In this document: one piece after another, positions 14,152-23,004 of the stretch
Numbering within the stretch: position 1 is the first letter of the stretch
Layout: each line of letters opens with the position of its first letter
DNA from: Clostridium sp. JN-9
GTDB lineage: Bacteria; Bacillota; Clostridia; Clostridiales; Clostridiaceae
NCBI RefSeq assembly: GCF_004103695.1
Contig: NZ_CP035280.1
Location: 2,418,001-2,482,000 of the forward strand
Direction of reading: 5' to 3'
Length of the DNA: 64,000 nt
Notes under the pieces: model-generated
Seen by the model: only the letters and a program-made list of their open reading frames with translations
Database searches by the model: none
Told to the model about the DNA's origin: nothing
Program-made: the position numbers and the translations under genes

Positions 14152-15345
14152 ATGGCAAATAAGCCAAAGACTAATACAAAGGTAAATGGTACGGAATATT
14201 ATAGAATTACAGTTACAATAGGCCGTGATAGCAATGGTAAATTATTGAGGAAACAATTCTATGGTAGCAGTAAAAAAGATGCTGAAAATAAAAAGCAAGA
14301 TTATTTAAATAAAATAAATAGTGGAATAGTTGAAACCAAAACCATGTGGTTAGGGTCAGCTATGAAAAGCTGGCTATTCGAAGTAGTTAAAGTTGGCCAG
14401 ATAAAATTAGCTTCTTTCTCCAGATATGAAGGAGTATATAGAAATTATTTTGAGAATTCTCCTCTTGCGTGCCTGCAATTGGATAAAGTTAAATCCATAG
14501 ATATACAAAGATATTATAATCAGCTTTTTAAAAGTGGTAAGAGCAGCAATGTAATTAAAACTGCTAATAAACTTTTAAAGCAGTTCTTAAAATATTGTGT
14601 TGATTGTGGATATATAATTAAAAATCCCACTGATGGCAAAAAAGTAATTATTCCAAAAGACTCTTTAGCAGTTCGAAGAGAGGATAAAATATTGCCTGTA
14701 TTTTCAAAAGAAGAAATGGTAAAAATATTAAATCAAAGGGAAAATACAAAAATTAGATGTATTGCTTTAATTTCTTATGCAACTGGTATGAGAAGAGGAG
14801 AAGTTTTAGGCTTAAAAGAAAGCGACATTGACTATATAAATAAGGAAATTCACATAAGAAGAGCTATGGTAACAACTTATGAATTCGATGATAAAGGTAA
14901 AAAGCATAAAAAAACATTTTTAGATGATACAAAAACATATACTTCTTTTAGAGATATTCCTTTACCAAAGACATTAATTCCGATAATTAAGCAAGCTATA
15001 TCACTTAAAAAAAGAGAAATGTTAAAAGCTGCAGGTAGCTTTAATGAAAATAATAAGGACTTAATATTTTTATCAGAAAATGGAGAATATATTGAGGCTA
15101 GTAATATAAATAAATCCTGGATATACTTTCTTAAAAGATGTGGAGTAAAACATAAAAAATTTCATGCTCTTAGACACACTTACGCAACCCTACAATTTGA
15201 GAATAATAGACCATTATTAACTATATCTAAACTATTAGGTCATGCTAATATTGATATTACTGCAAGCACCTATACTCACGTAATGAAAAAAGAAAAAGAA
15301 AAAGCTGTTGATACTTTAAGCTTATTAAATAATTCTGTTATTTAA
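14152..15345 (+). CDS. int: tyrosine recombinase integrase (phage type)
   Basis: 397 aa. The N-terminal 60 residues fit an AP2-like arm-binding domain (YYRITVTIGRDSNGKLLRKQ). The SAM-like core-binding domain follows (about 65-155), and the catalytic domain carries Arg in ATGMRRGEVLGL, Lys in the beta-hairpin region, HALRHTYAT (His-x-x-Arg), LGHANI and the nucleophile Tyr in ASTYTHV. Start at 14152 follows GAAAGGAG; the longer reading from 14116 begins inside the leader hairpin. Its 3' end faces the 3' end of a tRNA-Glu gene 106 bases away, the usual attachment site for this class. It ends the prophage. Confidence 0.93.
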   Translation: MANKPKTNTKVNGTEYYRITVTIGRDSNGKLLRKQFYGSSKKDAENKKQDYLNKINSGIVETKTMWLGSAMKSWLFEVVKVGQIKLASFSRYEGVYRNYFENSPLACLQLDKVKSIDIQRYYNQLFKSGKSSNVIKTANKLLKQFLKYCVDCGYIIKNPTDGKKVIIPKDSLAVRREDKILPVFSKEEMVKILNQRENTKIRCIALISYATGMRRGEVLGLKESDIDYINKEIHIRRAMVTTYEFDDKGKKHKKTFLDDTKTYTSFRDIPLPKTLIPIIKQAISLKKREMLKAAGSFNENNKDLIFLSENGEYIEASNINKSWIYFLKRCGVKHKKFHALRHTYATLQFENNRPLLTISKLLGHANIDITASTYTHVMKKEKEKAVDTLSLLNNSVI

Positions 15346-15405
15346 TAAATATAAGTTTCTATAAATATTTATGGCTGATGTGTTAAAAGTGTGTTAAAAA
15401 CAAAA

Positions 15406-15444
15406 ATAGATAGAGAGCTTCAAAGCTTGAAACTCTCTATCTAT
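15406..15444 (-). terminator. strong terminator downstream of tRNA-Glu
   Basis: A 12-bp perfect stem (ATAGATAGAGAG/CTCTCTATCTAT), one mismatch, then 5 bp more around an AGC loop. On the minus strand it is followed by TTTTTGTTTTT, so it terminates the tRNA transcript only 6 bases after CCA. Confidence 0.85.
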
Positions 15445-15450
15445 AACATT

Positions 15451-15525
15451 TGGTAGCCCCTAGGGGACTCGAACCCCTGTATCCACCGTGAGAGGGTGGC
15501 GTCTTAACCGCTTGACCAAGAGGCC
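15451..15525 (-). tRNA. tRNA-Glu (anticodon CTC)
   Basis: 75 bases including an encoded CCA. The acceptor stem GGCCTCT pairs with AGGGGCT (two G-U pairs). The anticodon stem CCACC/GGTGG encloses loop CTCTCAC with anticodon CTC, and the T-arm is AGGGG-TTCGAGT-CCCCT. The 3' half facing the integrase is the likely attB/attL of the prophage; the matching direct repeat should lie beyond the left edge of the window. Confidence 0.95.
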
Positions 15526-15587
15526 ATATCAACATGACTTTTACATTGTATAATATATATCCCAGATTGTCAATAGATTTTTGTAAT

Positions 15588-16586
15588 TTAATTATTTTCA
15601 GCTAAATCCGGGGGTATTTTATTTTTATCTATTATTTTAATATCCTGCAAAAACTGCCTTACTTTGCTGGAATATTCCTGCTTGTCAGTTAGATAAGCCA
15701 TGGCATGGCCTGCATTTTGTGCTATATATATACTTTTAGGAGCCTTCTTTTGAAAATACAGCTCCATGGTCATGGTTGGAGGAATGAATTCATCATCTGC
15801 CCCATGGATAAACATAATAGGTGTACTCACATCCTTTATGGCTTTTATTGGTGATATTGAGTAAATAGAAAAACCTGACTTATATAAAGCCACTAAACTG
15901 GTGTAAAAAATTATACCATTTACTAAAATATCTGTATGGGGTTTCAATTCTTCTTTCAACTTCATGGCAAACAGCTCTGTAAGATCAGAATATGGGCAGT
16001 CCACCACATAAAAGCTTACTGTTTTCTTGTCCATATTCATCTTTGACTGAAGCAGGGCTGTAGCAGCTCCCATAGACTCCCCATGGACTCCTATAATGCC
16101 CTTTGGATTTTTCTGTCTTACCCATTGAACACAGTTGTTTAAATCATATTTTTCAAAATAGCCCAGGGAAACATCATTACCGCCGCTGTTTCCATGATAT
16201 CTTGAATCATAAATTAATATATTAAAGCCTAAATCCAGATACATGTCAGCATATTTCATAGCTTCCCATCTGCTTCCTGTAATACCGTGAAGAATTATAA
16301 CTGTGTTCTGAGTTTCAGATGGATTTTTTATATATGTGCCATCTAGCTTGTATCCAAAATTTGATTTAATGCTTACATCCTCCTGATCCAGTACATTCAA
16401 TCTGCCATAGTTAAATGACTTTTTAAATGTTTCATAAGCATCCTGAGTTCTGTCAATGCTTATTTTACAAACCATGTTATAAAATATGTTTCCAACGTAA
16501 ATTCCGGCAATATTTACTATTACAAATATAATTACAGAAATAATAATAACTGCTTTTAATATAAACTTTTTATGCCTTAATTTCAT
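15588..16586 (-). CDS. membrane-anchored alpha/beta hydrolase
   Basis: 332 aa. One N-terminal membrane anchor (about 10-32, AVIIISVIIFVIVNIAG) is followed by an alpha/beta-hydrolase domain. Visible features are the oxyanion-side HGITGSRWEAMKYAD, YDSRYHGNSGG, the nucleophile elbow GVHGESMGAA, the acid in IHGADDEFIPP and the His in AQNAGHAMAY. This layout matches the YqkD/BEM46-like esterase or peptidase group common in clostridia; the substrate is unknown. It lies next to the attachment tRNA and outside the prophage, so it is a host gene, transcribed as a single unit. Confidence 0.8.
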   Translation of the reverse strand: MKLRHKKFILKAVIIISVIIFVIVNIAGIYVGNIFYNMVCKISIDRTQDAYETFKKSFNYGRLNVLDQEDVSIKSNFGYKLDGTYIKNPSETQNTVIILHGITGSRWEAMKYADMYLDLGFNILIYDSRYHGNSGGNDVSLGYFEKYDLNNCVQWVRQKNPKGIIGVHGESMGAATALLQSKMNMDKKTVSFYVVDCPYSDLTELFAMKLKEELKPHTDILVNGIIFYTSLVALYKSGFSIYSISPIKAIKDVSTPIMFIHGADDEFIPPTMTMELYFQKKAPKSIYIAQNAGHAMAYLTDKQEYSSKVRQFLQDIKIIDKNKIPPDLAENN

Positions 16587-16628
16587 TTATGTTCATCTCC
16601 ACATATTTCAAAACAGTCTGAATCGCAA

Positions 16629-17423
16629 TTAAATAGATGCTTCAACCCTTCTTATTACATTGTACACACCATTGTCATTATTGCTGTCTGCAACAAACTT
16701 GGCATGTTTTTTAACATCCTCTGGAGCATTACCCATAGCATAGCTGTAAGCTGCATTTTTAAACATTGTGAGATCGTTGTAGTAATCCCCGAAAACCATA
16801 GTGTTTTCCTTATCAATACCGTACGTCTGCTGAAGTATTTTTATTGCATTTCCCTTGCTTACTCCATTATTCATAATATCTACCCACTTTTCACCAGATT
16901 CTACAAAGTCCAGATCTTCATTTAAATTATTCTTTAAAAACTCCATGATTTTTCGTCTGTTTTCAGGTGCTATATAATATGAAACTTTATATATAGGTTT
17001 CTTTATTTCATCATATGAGTTCAATATTACATATGGAACTCCGCCTTCATTAAATTCTTTCAATAGTTTATGTGAGGGTTTTACAACAAATGCCTCATCA
17101 TCAGCAGATAAAAGCATTTCCTCACCAAGTTCAGGCTTAAGGCTTAATATAAGTTTTATATTTCCCTCTGAAATTGAATTTGAATATATTGGCTTATTTG
17201 ACCTATTTCCCTTTATCAAAGCTCCATTATGAGCAACAAATACCATATTACCGTTAACATTTTTGAAATTATTTTTCAGCTGCAAATAAGTTCTTCCGCT
17301 GGCTGCTGCAAATTTTACACCTTTTTTATTTAATTTTGGAATCATATCATATATTTTATCGCTTATTTTGCCTTGGTCATTAACTAATGTTCCATCTAAG
17401 TCAGATGCAATTAACTTTATCAT
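16629..17423 (-). CDS. Cof-type HAD-IIB phosphatase
   Basis: 264 aa with all HAD motifs: motif I ASDLDGTLVND at the N-terminus, motif II AAASGRT, the Lys in SKGNAIKIL and motif III GDYYNDLTMF. The C2B cap lies between. Cof-type enzymes dephosphorylate sugar phosphates, FMN or pyridoxal phosphate; which substrate applies cannot be told. A GGAGGAAT site precedes the ATG. About 40 bases separate it from the hydrolase downstream, so the two may share a transcript. Confidence 0.85.
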   Translation of the reverse strand: MIKLIASDLDGTLVNDQGKISDKIYDMIPKLNKKGVKFAAASGRTYLQLKNNFKNVNGNMVFVAHNGALIKGNRSNKPIYSNSISEGNIKLILSLKPELGEEMLLSADDEAFVVKPSHKLLKEFNEGGVPYVILNSYDEIKKPIYKVSYYIAPENRRKIMEFLKNNLNEDLDFVESGEKWVDIMNNGVSKGNAIKILQQTYGIDKENTMVFGDYYNDLTMFKNAAYSYAMGNAPEDVKKHAKFVADSNNDNGVYNVIRRVEASI

Positions 17424-17483
17424 TTATATTCCTCCGCTTTTATATTTTCTATTATATAATAACATAATATAACCATCATACCA

Positions 17484-17514
17484 AACAGGCAGGCAATAAC
17501 TTTGCCTGCCTGTT
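17484..17514. terminator. 13-bp hairpin in the 17424-17724 gap
   Basis: AACAGGCAGGCAA pairs perfectly with TTGCCTGCCTGTT around a TAACT loop. T-tracts on both sides are short, so it is a weak terminator for the deacetylase transcript or a regulatory hairpin for the HAD gene. Nothing else was seen in this 300-base gap. Confidence 0.5.
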
Positions 17515-17724
17515 CAGCGTTCATATTCTCTTATTTTTTCTCTATCTATTTTTTAAGACTGCATTCTGTATGGAATGTTCTTTTGATAAATTCTAGTTAA
17601 TATCATTAATCTATAATGCTATTATACAATTTTCTTAGCTCTGTATCAATATTATTTTTTATTTATTTTATGCCATTTTCAAAAATATATTAGTACAGTT
17701 CATTTATCTGTTATATTATTATTT

Positions 17725-18606
17725 TCACCTGTATGGCTGAACATTTAAAATCTTATCCAAAGTTACGATTTCATAGCCCATTGCTTTTAATTTTTTAATA
17801 ATAATAGGAAGAGCTGCTACTGTAGCAGATTTATCTTCATTTGTATGCATTAAGATAATTTCACCTGGGCGCACATTATCTATAACATTGTTAACAATAT
17901 TGTCAGGTTCCTTTTGTGACCAGTCCAATGTGTCTGTTGACCAAAGCACAGAGGCCTTATATCCAAGTTCTGTTTCTATTTTTATTAAATTATCATCTAT
18001 CTCCCCATAAGGCGGCCTTATTATATCAGGTTTTTCACCTATAACAGAATAAATTGCATCCTCTGTTTTTACAATTTCATCTTTTATAACCTGATCCTTA
18101 GCTTTTGTCAGCTCAATATGACTATAGCTGTGATTTAAAATAAGATTGCCATCATTATATGCTTTTTTAACTATGCTGCTATTTTTTATAACAGTGCTGC
18201 CAATTACAAAAAAACTGGCTTTAACATTATTCTCCTTCAATATTTTCAATATGTCTGGAGTTATTACTGGATCTATTCCGTCATCAAAAGTAAGTGCTAC
18301 CTGCTTTTTCATGGTGTTTCCATTAATAAATACCTTGCCAGGATATTTAACAGCCATGGCTTTGTTACTTTCTCTGGATTCATTCATCAAAGTAAGATTT
18401 TTTCCAGTAATATTATCTGATTTACCCTTAATAGAATAAATAGTACTACTAGAATTACTACTAGACTTAGTGTACTTTACACTGACCTTGCTGCTGACTT
18501 TTGCTTTAGAATCTTCATTTTTTATATGTGTTACATTTTTATTAAGATTTATATATAATAAAAATGTACACAATAAAGCAAATAATGCTACTATAATCTT
18601 TTTCAT
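17725..18606 (-). CDS. polysaccharide deacetylase (NodB/PdaA-like)
   Basis: 293 aa. The N-terminal signal anchor (IIVALFALLCTFLLYINL) and a Ser-rich linker precede a NodB domain from about residue 100: motif 1 TFDDGID, motif 2 HSYSH, motif 3 RPPYGEID, and a later LWSTDTLDW plus ILMHTNE. These supply the metal-binding Asp-His-His and the catalytic Asp and His. It should deacetylate N-acetylglucosamine or muramic acid residues in the wall, outside the membrane. It is divergent from the DUF4230 gene with a 116-base shared regulatory gap. Confidence 0.87.
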   Translation of the reverse strand: MKKIIVALFALLCTFLLYINLNKNVTHIKNEDSKAKVSSKVSVKYTKSSSNSSSTIYSIKGKSDNITGKNLTLMNESRESNKAMAVKYPGKVFINGNTMKKQVALTFDDGIDPVITPDILKILKENNVKASFFVIGSTVIKNSSIVKKAYNDGNLILNHSYSHIELTKAKDQVIKDEIVKTEDAIYSVIGEKPDIIRPPYGEIDDNLIKIETELGYKASVLWSTDTLDWSQKEPDNIVNNVIDNVRPGEIILMHTNEDKSATVAALPIIIKKLKAMGYEIVTLDKILNVQPYR

Positions 18607-18722
18607 ATTTACACCTTTTTCATAATAATTATTTGATTATGACTAAATTATAGCCTAAAATATACATCAATAAATTAATTTATAATTACATTTTAATAAA
18701 ATTTTAAAGGAGACAAGCCCTT

Positions 18723-19325
18723 ATGGAATCAAAAACAAGTAAAATTAAGAAAATTAAAAGATTTATGCCACTATTATTAATCCTTGTAATAATACTATTA
18801 TCCATTTTTACAATAATAAGCATAAAACAGAAAAACGCCGTAACCAGCAGTATAGTTCAGGAGAAGCTGGTTAAAATCAAAGAGCTGGCAACTACAAAAT
18901 ATTCATATACCAAGGTTTTGGAGCTTAAGAATAATAAAGCAATAGGCGGAATTGATATGCCCTTTACAGAAAAATATTTTCTTCTTCAATATGACGGATA
19001 CATAAAAGCCGGAGTTGATCTTACAAAGGCAAAAATTGATATAAAAAATAAGGATACCATAAACATAACACTGGAAAAGTCTAAAATACTTGATCATGTA
19101 ATAGATGAAAGCTCAATACATTTATATGATGAAAAATCCAGCGTATTCAACAAGCTTCAGCTTCAGGACATAATTACTGAAATTTCAAAACAAAAATCTG
19201 CAGTGGAACAGGATGCTATAAAAAAAGGATTGTTAACTGAAAGTGACAGAAGTGTAAAAACTCTTTTAACTGAATTCCTGCAGTCACTGGGATTTAAAAA
19301 TGTAAACATTTTACTTAAAGACTAA
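18723..19325 (+). CDS. DUF4230 family membrane-anchored protein
   Basis: 200 aa. One TM helix at about 14-33 (FMPLLLILVIILLSIFTI), then an extracellular domain beginning KIKELATTKYSYTKVLELK, the recognisable start of DUF4230, with DESSIHLYDEKSSVFN and ending in a conserved-looking QSLGFKNVNI. Function of the family is unknown. It starts behind AAAGGAG and faces away from the deacetylase, so both may respond to the same envelope signal; that is inference. Confidence 0.75.
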   Translation: MESKTSKIKKIKRFMPLLLILVIILLSIFTIISIKQKNAVTSSIVQEKLVKIKELATTKYSYTKVLELKNNKAIGGIDMPFTEKYFLLQYDGYIKAGVDLTKAKIDIKNKDTINITLEKSKILDHVIDESSIHLYDEKSSVFNKLQLQDIITEISKQKSAVEQDAIKKGLLTESDRSVKTLLTEFLQSLGFKNVNILLKD

Positions 19326-19336
19326 AGCCAAAGAAC

Positions 19337-19410
19337 AAAGATTAAAGATTAAAGATTGTGGATTTTCTGCCCTAGCAGAAAATCTTTAATTGTTCTTTAA
19401 TCTTTCCTGC
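19337..19410. repeat. heptamer repeat flanking a tetraloop hairpin
   Basis: Period-7 runs of ATTAAAG (19337-19357) precede the hairpin GATTTTCTGC-CCTA-GCAGAAAATC (19361-19384), and the complementary TTAATCTTT-type repeat follows. The same 10-bp stem with a different loop recurs at 60317-60340. The hairpin also serves as a plausible terminator for the DUF4230 gene. Confidence 0.6.
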
Positions 19411-19479
19411 TTTAGTATAAGTATATGGCTCTTTTATTCAATAGTGTTGATACGTTAGCAAATTCCCGTTAGGGACAAG

Positions 19480-20545
19480 TCAATTAAAACTGACTTCAGC
19501 ATTTCTCATATTTATATATGTATTTTGGATATTAATTTTACTTATTTTTTCTATTAATTTATTTATTTCAAATGAGATATTATTAAAATTGAAACTCTTT
19601 AAGAATTTGAATAAACTCAAATAATTATTTAAATATTTCGTTGCTACACCTCTAAAACGGTACATCCATACCATACAGTCACATCTGTATTTTACTGCTT
19701 CAGAGCTATTATCAAGAGATTTATTGATTTCCCTTATTTTCTTTCTTTTAAAGAACATGGCAAAAAAGCTTTTCGGCCTTGAGACTACCTGCTTATTTTT
19801 ATTTAATATTTTTCCAATATAATTTTCCATATCCATTGCATTCATACGCCCTGTGCCCACTGCTCTGGAATAAATATTTTTATGTGAATCCAGTGCTGTA
19901 ATAACGCAGACTTTATTATTGCTGATATTAATGTAACTTACGCTTTGATCATGAACTCTCTTTTCATTATGTTCAATGCTTTTCTGTCCCTTCCGGGAGA
20001 ATTTTAAGAAGAAATTTTCAATATAGATTTCAAAGTAAATCAGCTATTTAAGCTTCTCAAAAAACTGTAGAAGCATCAGTATTTCTGCTCGCTTAAATAG
20101 CGATTTACTAAATGAAATTATAAAGTTCGAACTTTCCCTGCATTTTATTTTGTTTAACCATTTTTAAAGCAGAGAGCAGCTTGTGCCTCCAGTAAAATAG
20201 TGTTACATAAGAAACGCCAATTTCCCTTGCTGCCGCCTTAAGGGACAAGCCTTCAAGGGTACACCTAATGAATGATTCCCATTTATCAGGGAAATGAGTC
20301 CTTGCAATTGGTGTGTTTGTAAAGTCATTAAAGGTTTTTTTGCAGCTTTTGCATATATATCTTTGTTTACCATTGTATTTTCCGTATAGCACTGTATGGG
20401 CGCAATTACAATACGGGCATTTTCTTTCGGAATCATGTCTTAACGAAGTAAAATAAGATAACATATTTATATCAGCACATTTTTTCTTCTCCATGGTAAT
20501 CCAATCCCTTCGGTAATAAGTACTTAACTTAATTATTGCCAGCAT
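19480..20545 (-). pseudogene. IS1595-family transposase split by a 93-bp repeat
   Basis: The N-terminal part (20545 down to 20119) has a zinc ribbon (CPYCNC ... YICKSC) and an HTH (GLSLKAAAREIGVSYVTLFY). The reading frame then enters the repeat and stops at 20108. Below 20026 the frame resumes as IENFFLKFSRKGQ and VCVITALDSHKNIYSR, then through GTGRMNAMDMENYI to FRGVATKYLNNYLSLF, the ISXO2-like catalytic part. Removing the 93-bp insert and one TATA copy joins the halves in frame (GAA CTT TAT ATT GAA AAT), giving about 322 aa, the usual family length. The gene is inactive unless the repeat is excised. Confidence 0.85.
20026..20118. mobile_element. 93-bp MITE-like repeat, copy 1
   Basis: Ends are imperfect inverted repeats (GATTTCAAAGTAAATCAGC at one end; ATTTCATTTAGTAAATCGC read inward from the other), flanked by TATA on both sides (20022-20025 and 20119-20122). 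It has no coding capacity. A second copy, about 95% identical, lies in inverse orientation at 31467-31558. The insertion interrupts a transposase gene whose frame is restored by its removal. Confidence 0.8.
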
Positions 20546-20674
20546 GGGTTTGTCCTATTCACATCAACACTATTATTTAAAAGAGCCATAAGTGCTTATA
20601 TAAATTCATTAGTGCGACAACCCCAACAATATTTGTTCTTTGTTATTTAATCTTTTTTCTTTGTTAAAAGGTGT

Positions 20675-20680
20675 TATAAT
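20675..20680 (+). promoter_or_regulatory. -10 element for the GDPD gene
   Basis: TATAAT about 70 bases before the GDPD start; the -35 region is T-rich and poorly matched. The rest of the 20588-20750 gap shows nothing else. Confidence 0.35.
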
Positions 20681-20750
20681 AAAAGTATAAAATACATAAT
20701 TTAGAAAATACACTATTAATATATTTGTAATTGAGGATGGAGGGTTATAT

Positions 20751-21485
20751 ATGACTCAGAGTTTAAATTATGCACATAGAGGTTTTAGCGGAGTATATCC
20801 TGAAAATACCATGCTTGCTTTTAAAAAAGCTGTTGAAGCAGGCTGTGACGGCATTGAAACTGATGTCCAGCTTACACGGGACGGGGTGGCAGTGCTGTGC
20901 CATGATGAAACATTAGACAGAACCACTACAGGCAAAGGACTTCTCTCAAAATATACCTATGCAGAATTATGCAAACTGGATGCTGGAATTAAATTTGGGA
21001 AAAAGTTTAAGGGTGAAAAAATACCTACACTAGATGAACTGCTTTTACTTTGTAAAAATAACAACATACTTATAAATATAGAATTAAAAAATGGTATTGT
21101 AATGTATGATAACCTGGAAAAAATAGTTATAGATAAGGTAATTGAACATGGGATGCTGGACAAATGTATACTTTCATCTTTCAATCATTATTCCATGGTT
21201 GCCTGCAAGGAAATCAATGCCAATATAAAAACAGGACTGCTTTATACTGCGGGTTTATATAATCCCTCAATGTATGGAAAGTACACAGGAGCAGATGCCC
21301 TGCATCCTTACTTCTACAGCGTTTTACATAAAGAAGTTGTGGATGATATTAAGTCTGCAGGTTTAAAAATCAATACATATACCGTTGATGAGGAGGTGCA
21401 CATGAAGGCTTTGATCAATCTTGGCATTGATGGAATAATAACAAATTATCCAAATAAGCTGGCTTCTATTTTAAAAAATAAATAA
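20751..21485 (+). CDS. ugpQ: glycerophosphodiester phosphodiesterase
   Basis: 244 aa cytosolic GDPD. Catalytic and metal residues are visible in AHRGFSGVYPENT (His-Arg and Glu-Asn), GIETDVQLTRDG (Glu, Asp) and LCHDETLDRTTTG (His-Asp). The C-terminal barrel half ends KINTYTVDEEVHMKAL and GIDGIITNYPNKL, as in UgpQ. It hydrolyses glycerophosphodiesters to glycerol-3-phosphate and an alcohol. GGATGGAGGG precedes the ATG. A broken MFS transporter gene follows after 13 bases, suggesting the pair once formed a transporter plus hydrolase unit. Confidence 0.9.
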   Translation: MTQSLNYAHRGFSGVYPENTMLAFKKAVEAGCDGIETDVQLTRDGVAVLCHDETLDRTTTGKGLLSKYTYAELCKLDAGIKFGKKFKGEKIPTLDELLLLCKNNNILINIELKNGIVMYDNLEKIVIDKVIEHGMLDKCILSSFNHYSMVACKEINANIKTGLLYTAGLYNPSMYGKYTGADALHPYFYSVLHKEVVDDIKSAGLKINTYTVDEEVHMKALINLGIDGIITNYPNKLASILKNK

Positions 21486-21498
21486 AGGACGGTGTAAT

Positions 21499-21939
21499 AT
21501 GAAATTTAGTTATAAGAAAGTTTTCCTTTTAGGCTTTGGATTTTTTGCTGTAAGTATTACCTGGTCTGTTTATAATTCTTTTATGCCGAGATAATACTGT
21601 TTATAAATATCAACGAAAAAAGAGATTCAATATATGTAAACGATTCAAATGAAACTTCACCAGTGAGCTTTAAGGATATTATTTATATTCTGTGGATTCT
21701 TCTGGGCATTAATAAACATTAATTCCTATCCTTTTGTGGTACAGATGGCAGATAAATCCACCATTGGAGCATACACAGGATTTTATTATACAGCTTCCTC
21801 CATTGCAGCAATACTTTCACCAGTACTTTTGGGAGCAATAATAAATATTTTCTCCTATAGATATATGTTCTTTTATGCAGTGGTATTTATGATACTTTCC
21901 CTTATGCTGCTATTAAAAGTAAATAATTCCGGAAACTAA
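21499..21939 (+). pseudogene. MFS transporter remnant (internal deletion and frameshifts)
   Basis: The 5' end encodes MKFSYKKVFLLGFGFFAVSI and then VYNSFMPR before a stop, a typical sugar/cation-symporter-like MFS start. A middle fragment (INEKRDSIYVNDSNE) lies in another frame. The 3' part (FIFCGFFWALININSYPFVV then MADKSTIGAYTGFYYTASSI) encodes the last helices. About two thirds of a normal 400-450 aa carrier is missing. It follows GDPD with an AGGACGGTG ribosome site still present. It cannot make a working carrier. Confidence 0.8.
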
Positions 21940-21982
21940 ATAAAAGAACAAAAAAGGATTTTAAATTAAAGTTTTGCCCCCG

Positions 21983-22054
21983 GGCAAAACTTTCCTTCTT
22001 TGTTCTTTGTTCTTTAATCTTTAATCTTTATATAAACACATTCATGTGTTTATA
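21983..22054. repeat. two palindromes with heptamer repeats
   Basis: AAAGTTTTGCCC-CC-GGGCAAAACTTT (12-bp stem), then TTAATCT-type period-7 repeats, then ATATAAACACAT-TC-ATGTGTTTATAT (12-bp stem) ending in the 3' end of the YhaM gene. They sit between two convergent transcripts and could terminate both. Confidence 0.6.
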
Positions 22055-22946
22055 TGTAGAGTTTTCCTTCAATTCTTCTGTCATATGGTGACCAGGTTCC
22101 CGGTTCTACACCCTGTCTTATCTGTCCTATCTTATTAAATACAGAATCCGCATAGTCTGCAAAGTGCACAATATAAGATTCTTCCATATTAGGCTGTTTT
22201 GGAGATCCAAATTCAAGTTTACCATGATGCTGTATTATGCATCCCTTCACTCTTTCCATAAAGTCCTCAGTGTAAAAACCTGGCTTTGCTTTAAAGGCCT
22301 CCTCCAGCATGGAGTTGCCTATAACAATATGCCCTTCCATTTCACCTCTTAAAGTATAGGAAAAAGGTCCGTCCACATAAAGCTCTTCTGTCTTTCCAAT
22401 ATCATGAAGCTTTGCACATAAAACTGCTATTTCCTTATTTCTGCAGTTATATCTATATGCAAGTATTCTTGAAAGGTACATTACATTTAAAGTATGCTCT
22501 GCCAGACCTCCTCTGTAATTATGGTGCTGGCTTACTCCTCCAATGCCTTTTTTAAATTTCTCTACAAAAGATTCATTTTTAAAAAAGTAATTGTTTAATT
22601 CAATACACTGCGGGGATTTAAATTCTTCTGAACTTATTTTTTCTATTTCATCCATTATAACATTAATGGAATCCCCAATAGAAGGAAGAAAATCATCCAG
22701 GTTTCTTTCCTTTAATATTTTAAATTCATTTATTTCAAGAAGGTTTGACATAGCTGCTTCAGCCCTTATAACGTCTCCAACCTTAAGTACATCATCAGCA
22801 TCGCTAATGGAAGCTTTAATGTCTCCTGTTTTGTTCCCTATGTATGCAATGGTTCTGTTTCCTTCTCTGGCCAGCTTCTTCATTATCATAAAATCAGTTT
22901 TTAAAATATCTCCATATTTAACTGTCTTTAAATTTATAATTTCCAT
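22050..22946 (-). CDS. yhaM: YhaM-like 3'-5' exoribonuclease (OB fold + HD domain)
   Basis: 298 aa. Residues about 10-85 form an OB-fold nucleic-acid-binding domain (GDIKASISDADDVLKVGDVI). The C-terminal HD domain shows HTLNVMYLS, KLHDIGKTEEL, EGHIVIG, CIIQHHGKLEFG and VHFADYADS, the metal-ligand series of the YhaM family. Its usual role is trimming of RNA 3' ends. It is transcribed together with or just after the nuclease-helicase upstream (58 bases apart). Length is close to the roughly 310 aa of the Bacillus enzyme. Confidence 0.85.
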   Translation of the reverse strand: MEIINLKTVKYGDILKTDFMIMKKLAREGNRTIAYIGNKTGDIKASISDADDVLKVGDVIRAEAAMSNLLEINEFKILKERNLDDFLPSIGDSINVIMDEIEKISSEEFKSPQCIELNNYFFKNESFVEKFKKGIGGVSQHHNYRGGLAEHTLNVMYLSRILAYRYNCRNKEIAVLCAKLHDIGKTEELYVDGPFSYTLRGEMEGHIVIGNSMLEEAFKAKPGFYTEDFMERVKGCIIQHHGKLEFGSPKQPNMEESYIVHFADYADSVFNKIGQIRQGVEPGTWSPYDRRIEGKLYI

Positions 22947-23004
22947 TTATTCACCTCATTTGTATTTTCCATTAAAAATATTACATTGTATAGTGTTCTC
23001 ATTT

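Larger units (their letters stand above)
19427..20587 (-). mobile_element. IS1595-type insertion sequence, interrupted
   Basis: A 1161-bp element bounded by 25-bp imperfect inverted repeats. The left end is GGCTCTTTTATTCAATAGTG...; the right end, read inward, is GGCTCTTTTAAATAATAGTG.... The single transposase gene has the zinc-ribbon/HTH and ISXO2-like catalytic domain of the IS1595 group. No clean 8-bp target duplication is seen (ATAAGT occurs on both sides), so it is an old insertion. A 93-bp MITE-like repeat sits inside the transposase gene. Confidence 0.8.

Noticed and set aside
19427-20587. Clean 8-bp target duplication of the IS1595 element
   Set aside because: Only a partial ATAAGT match is found at shifted positions, so no duplication is claimed.
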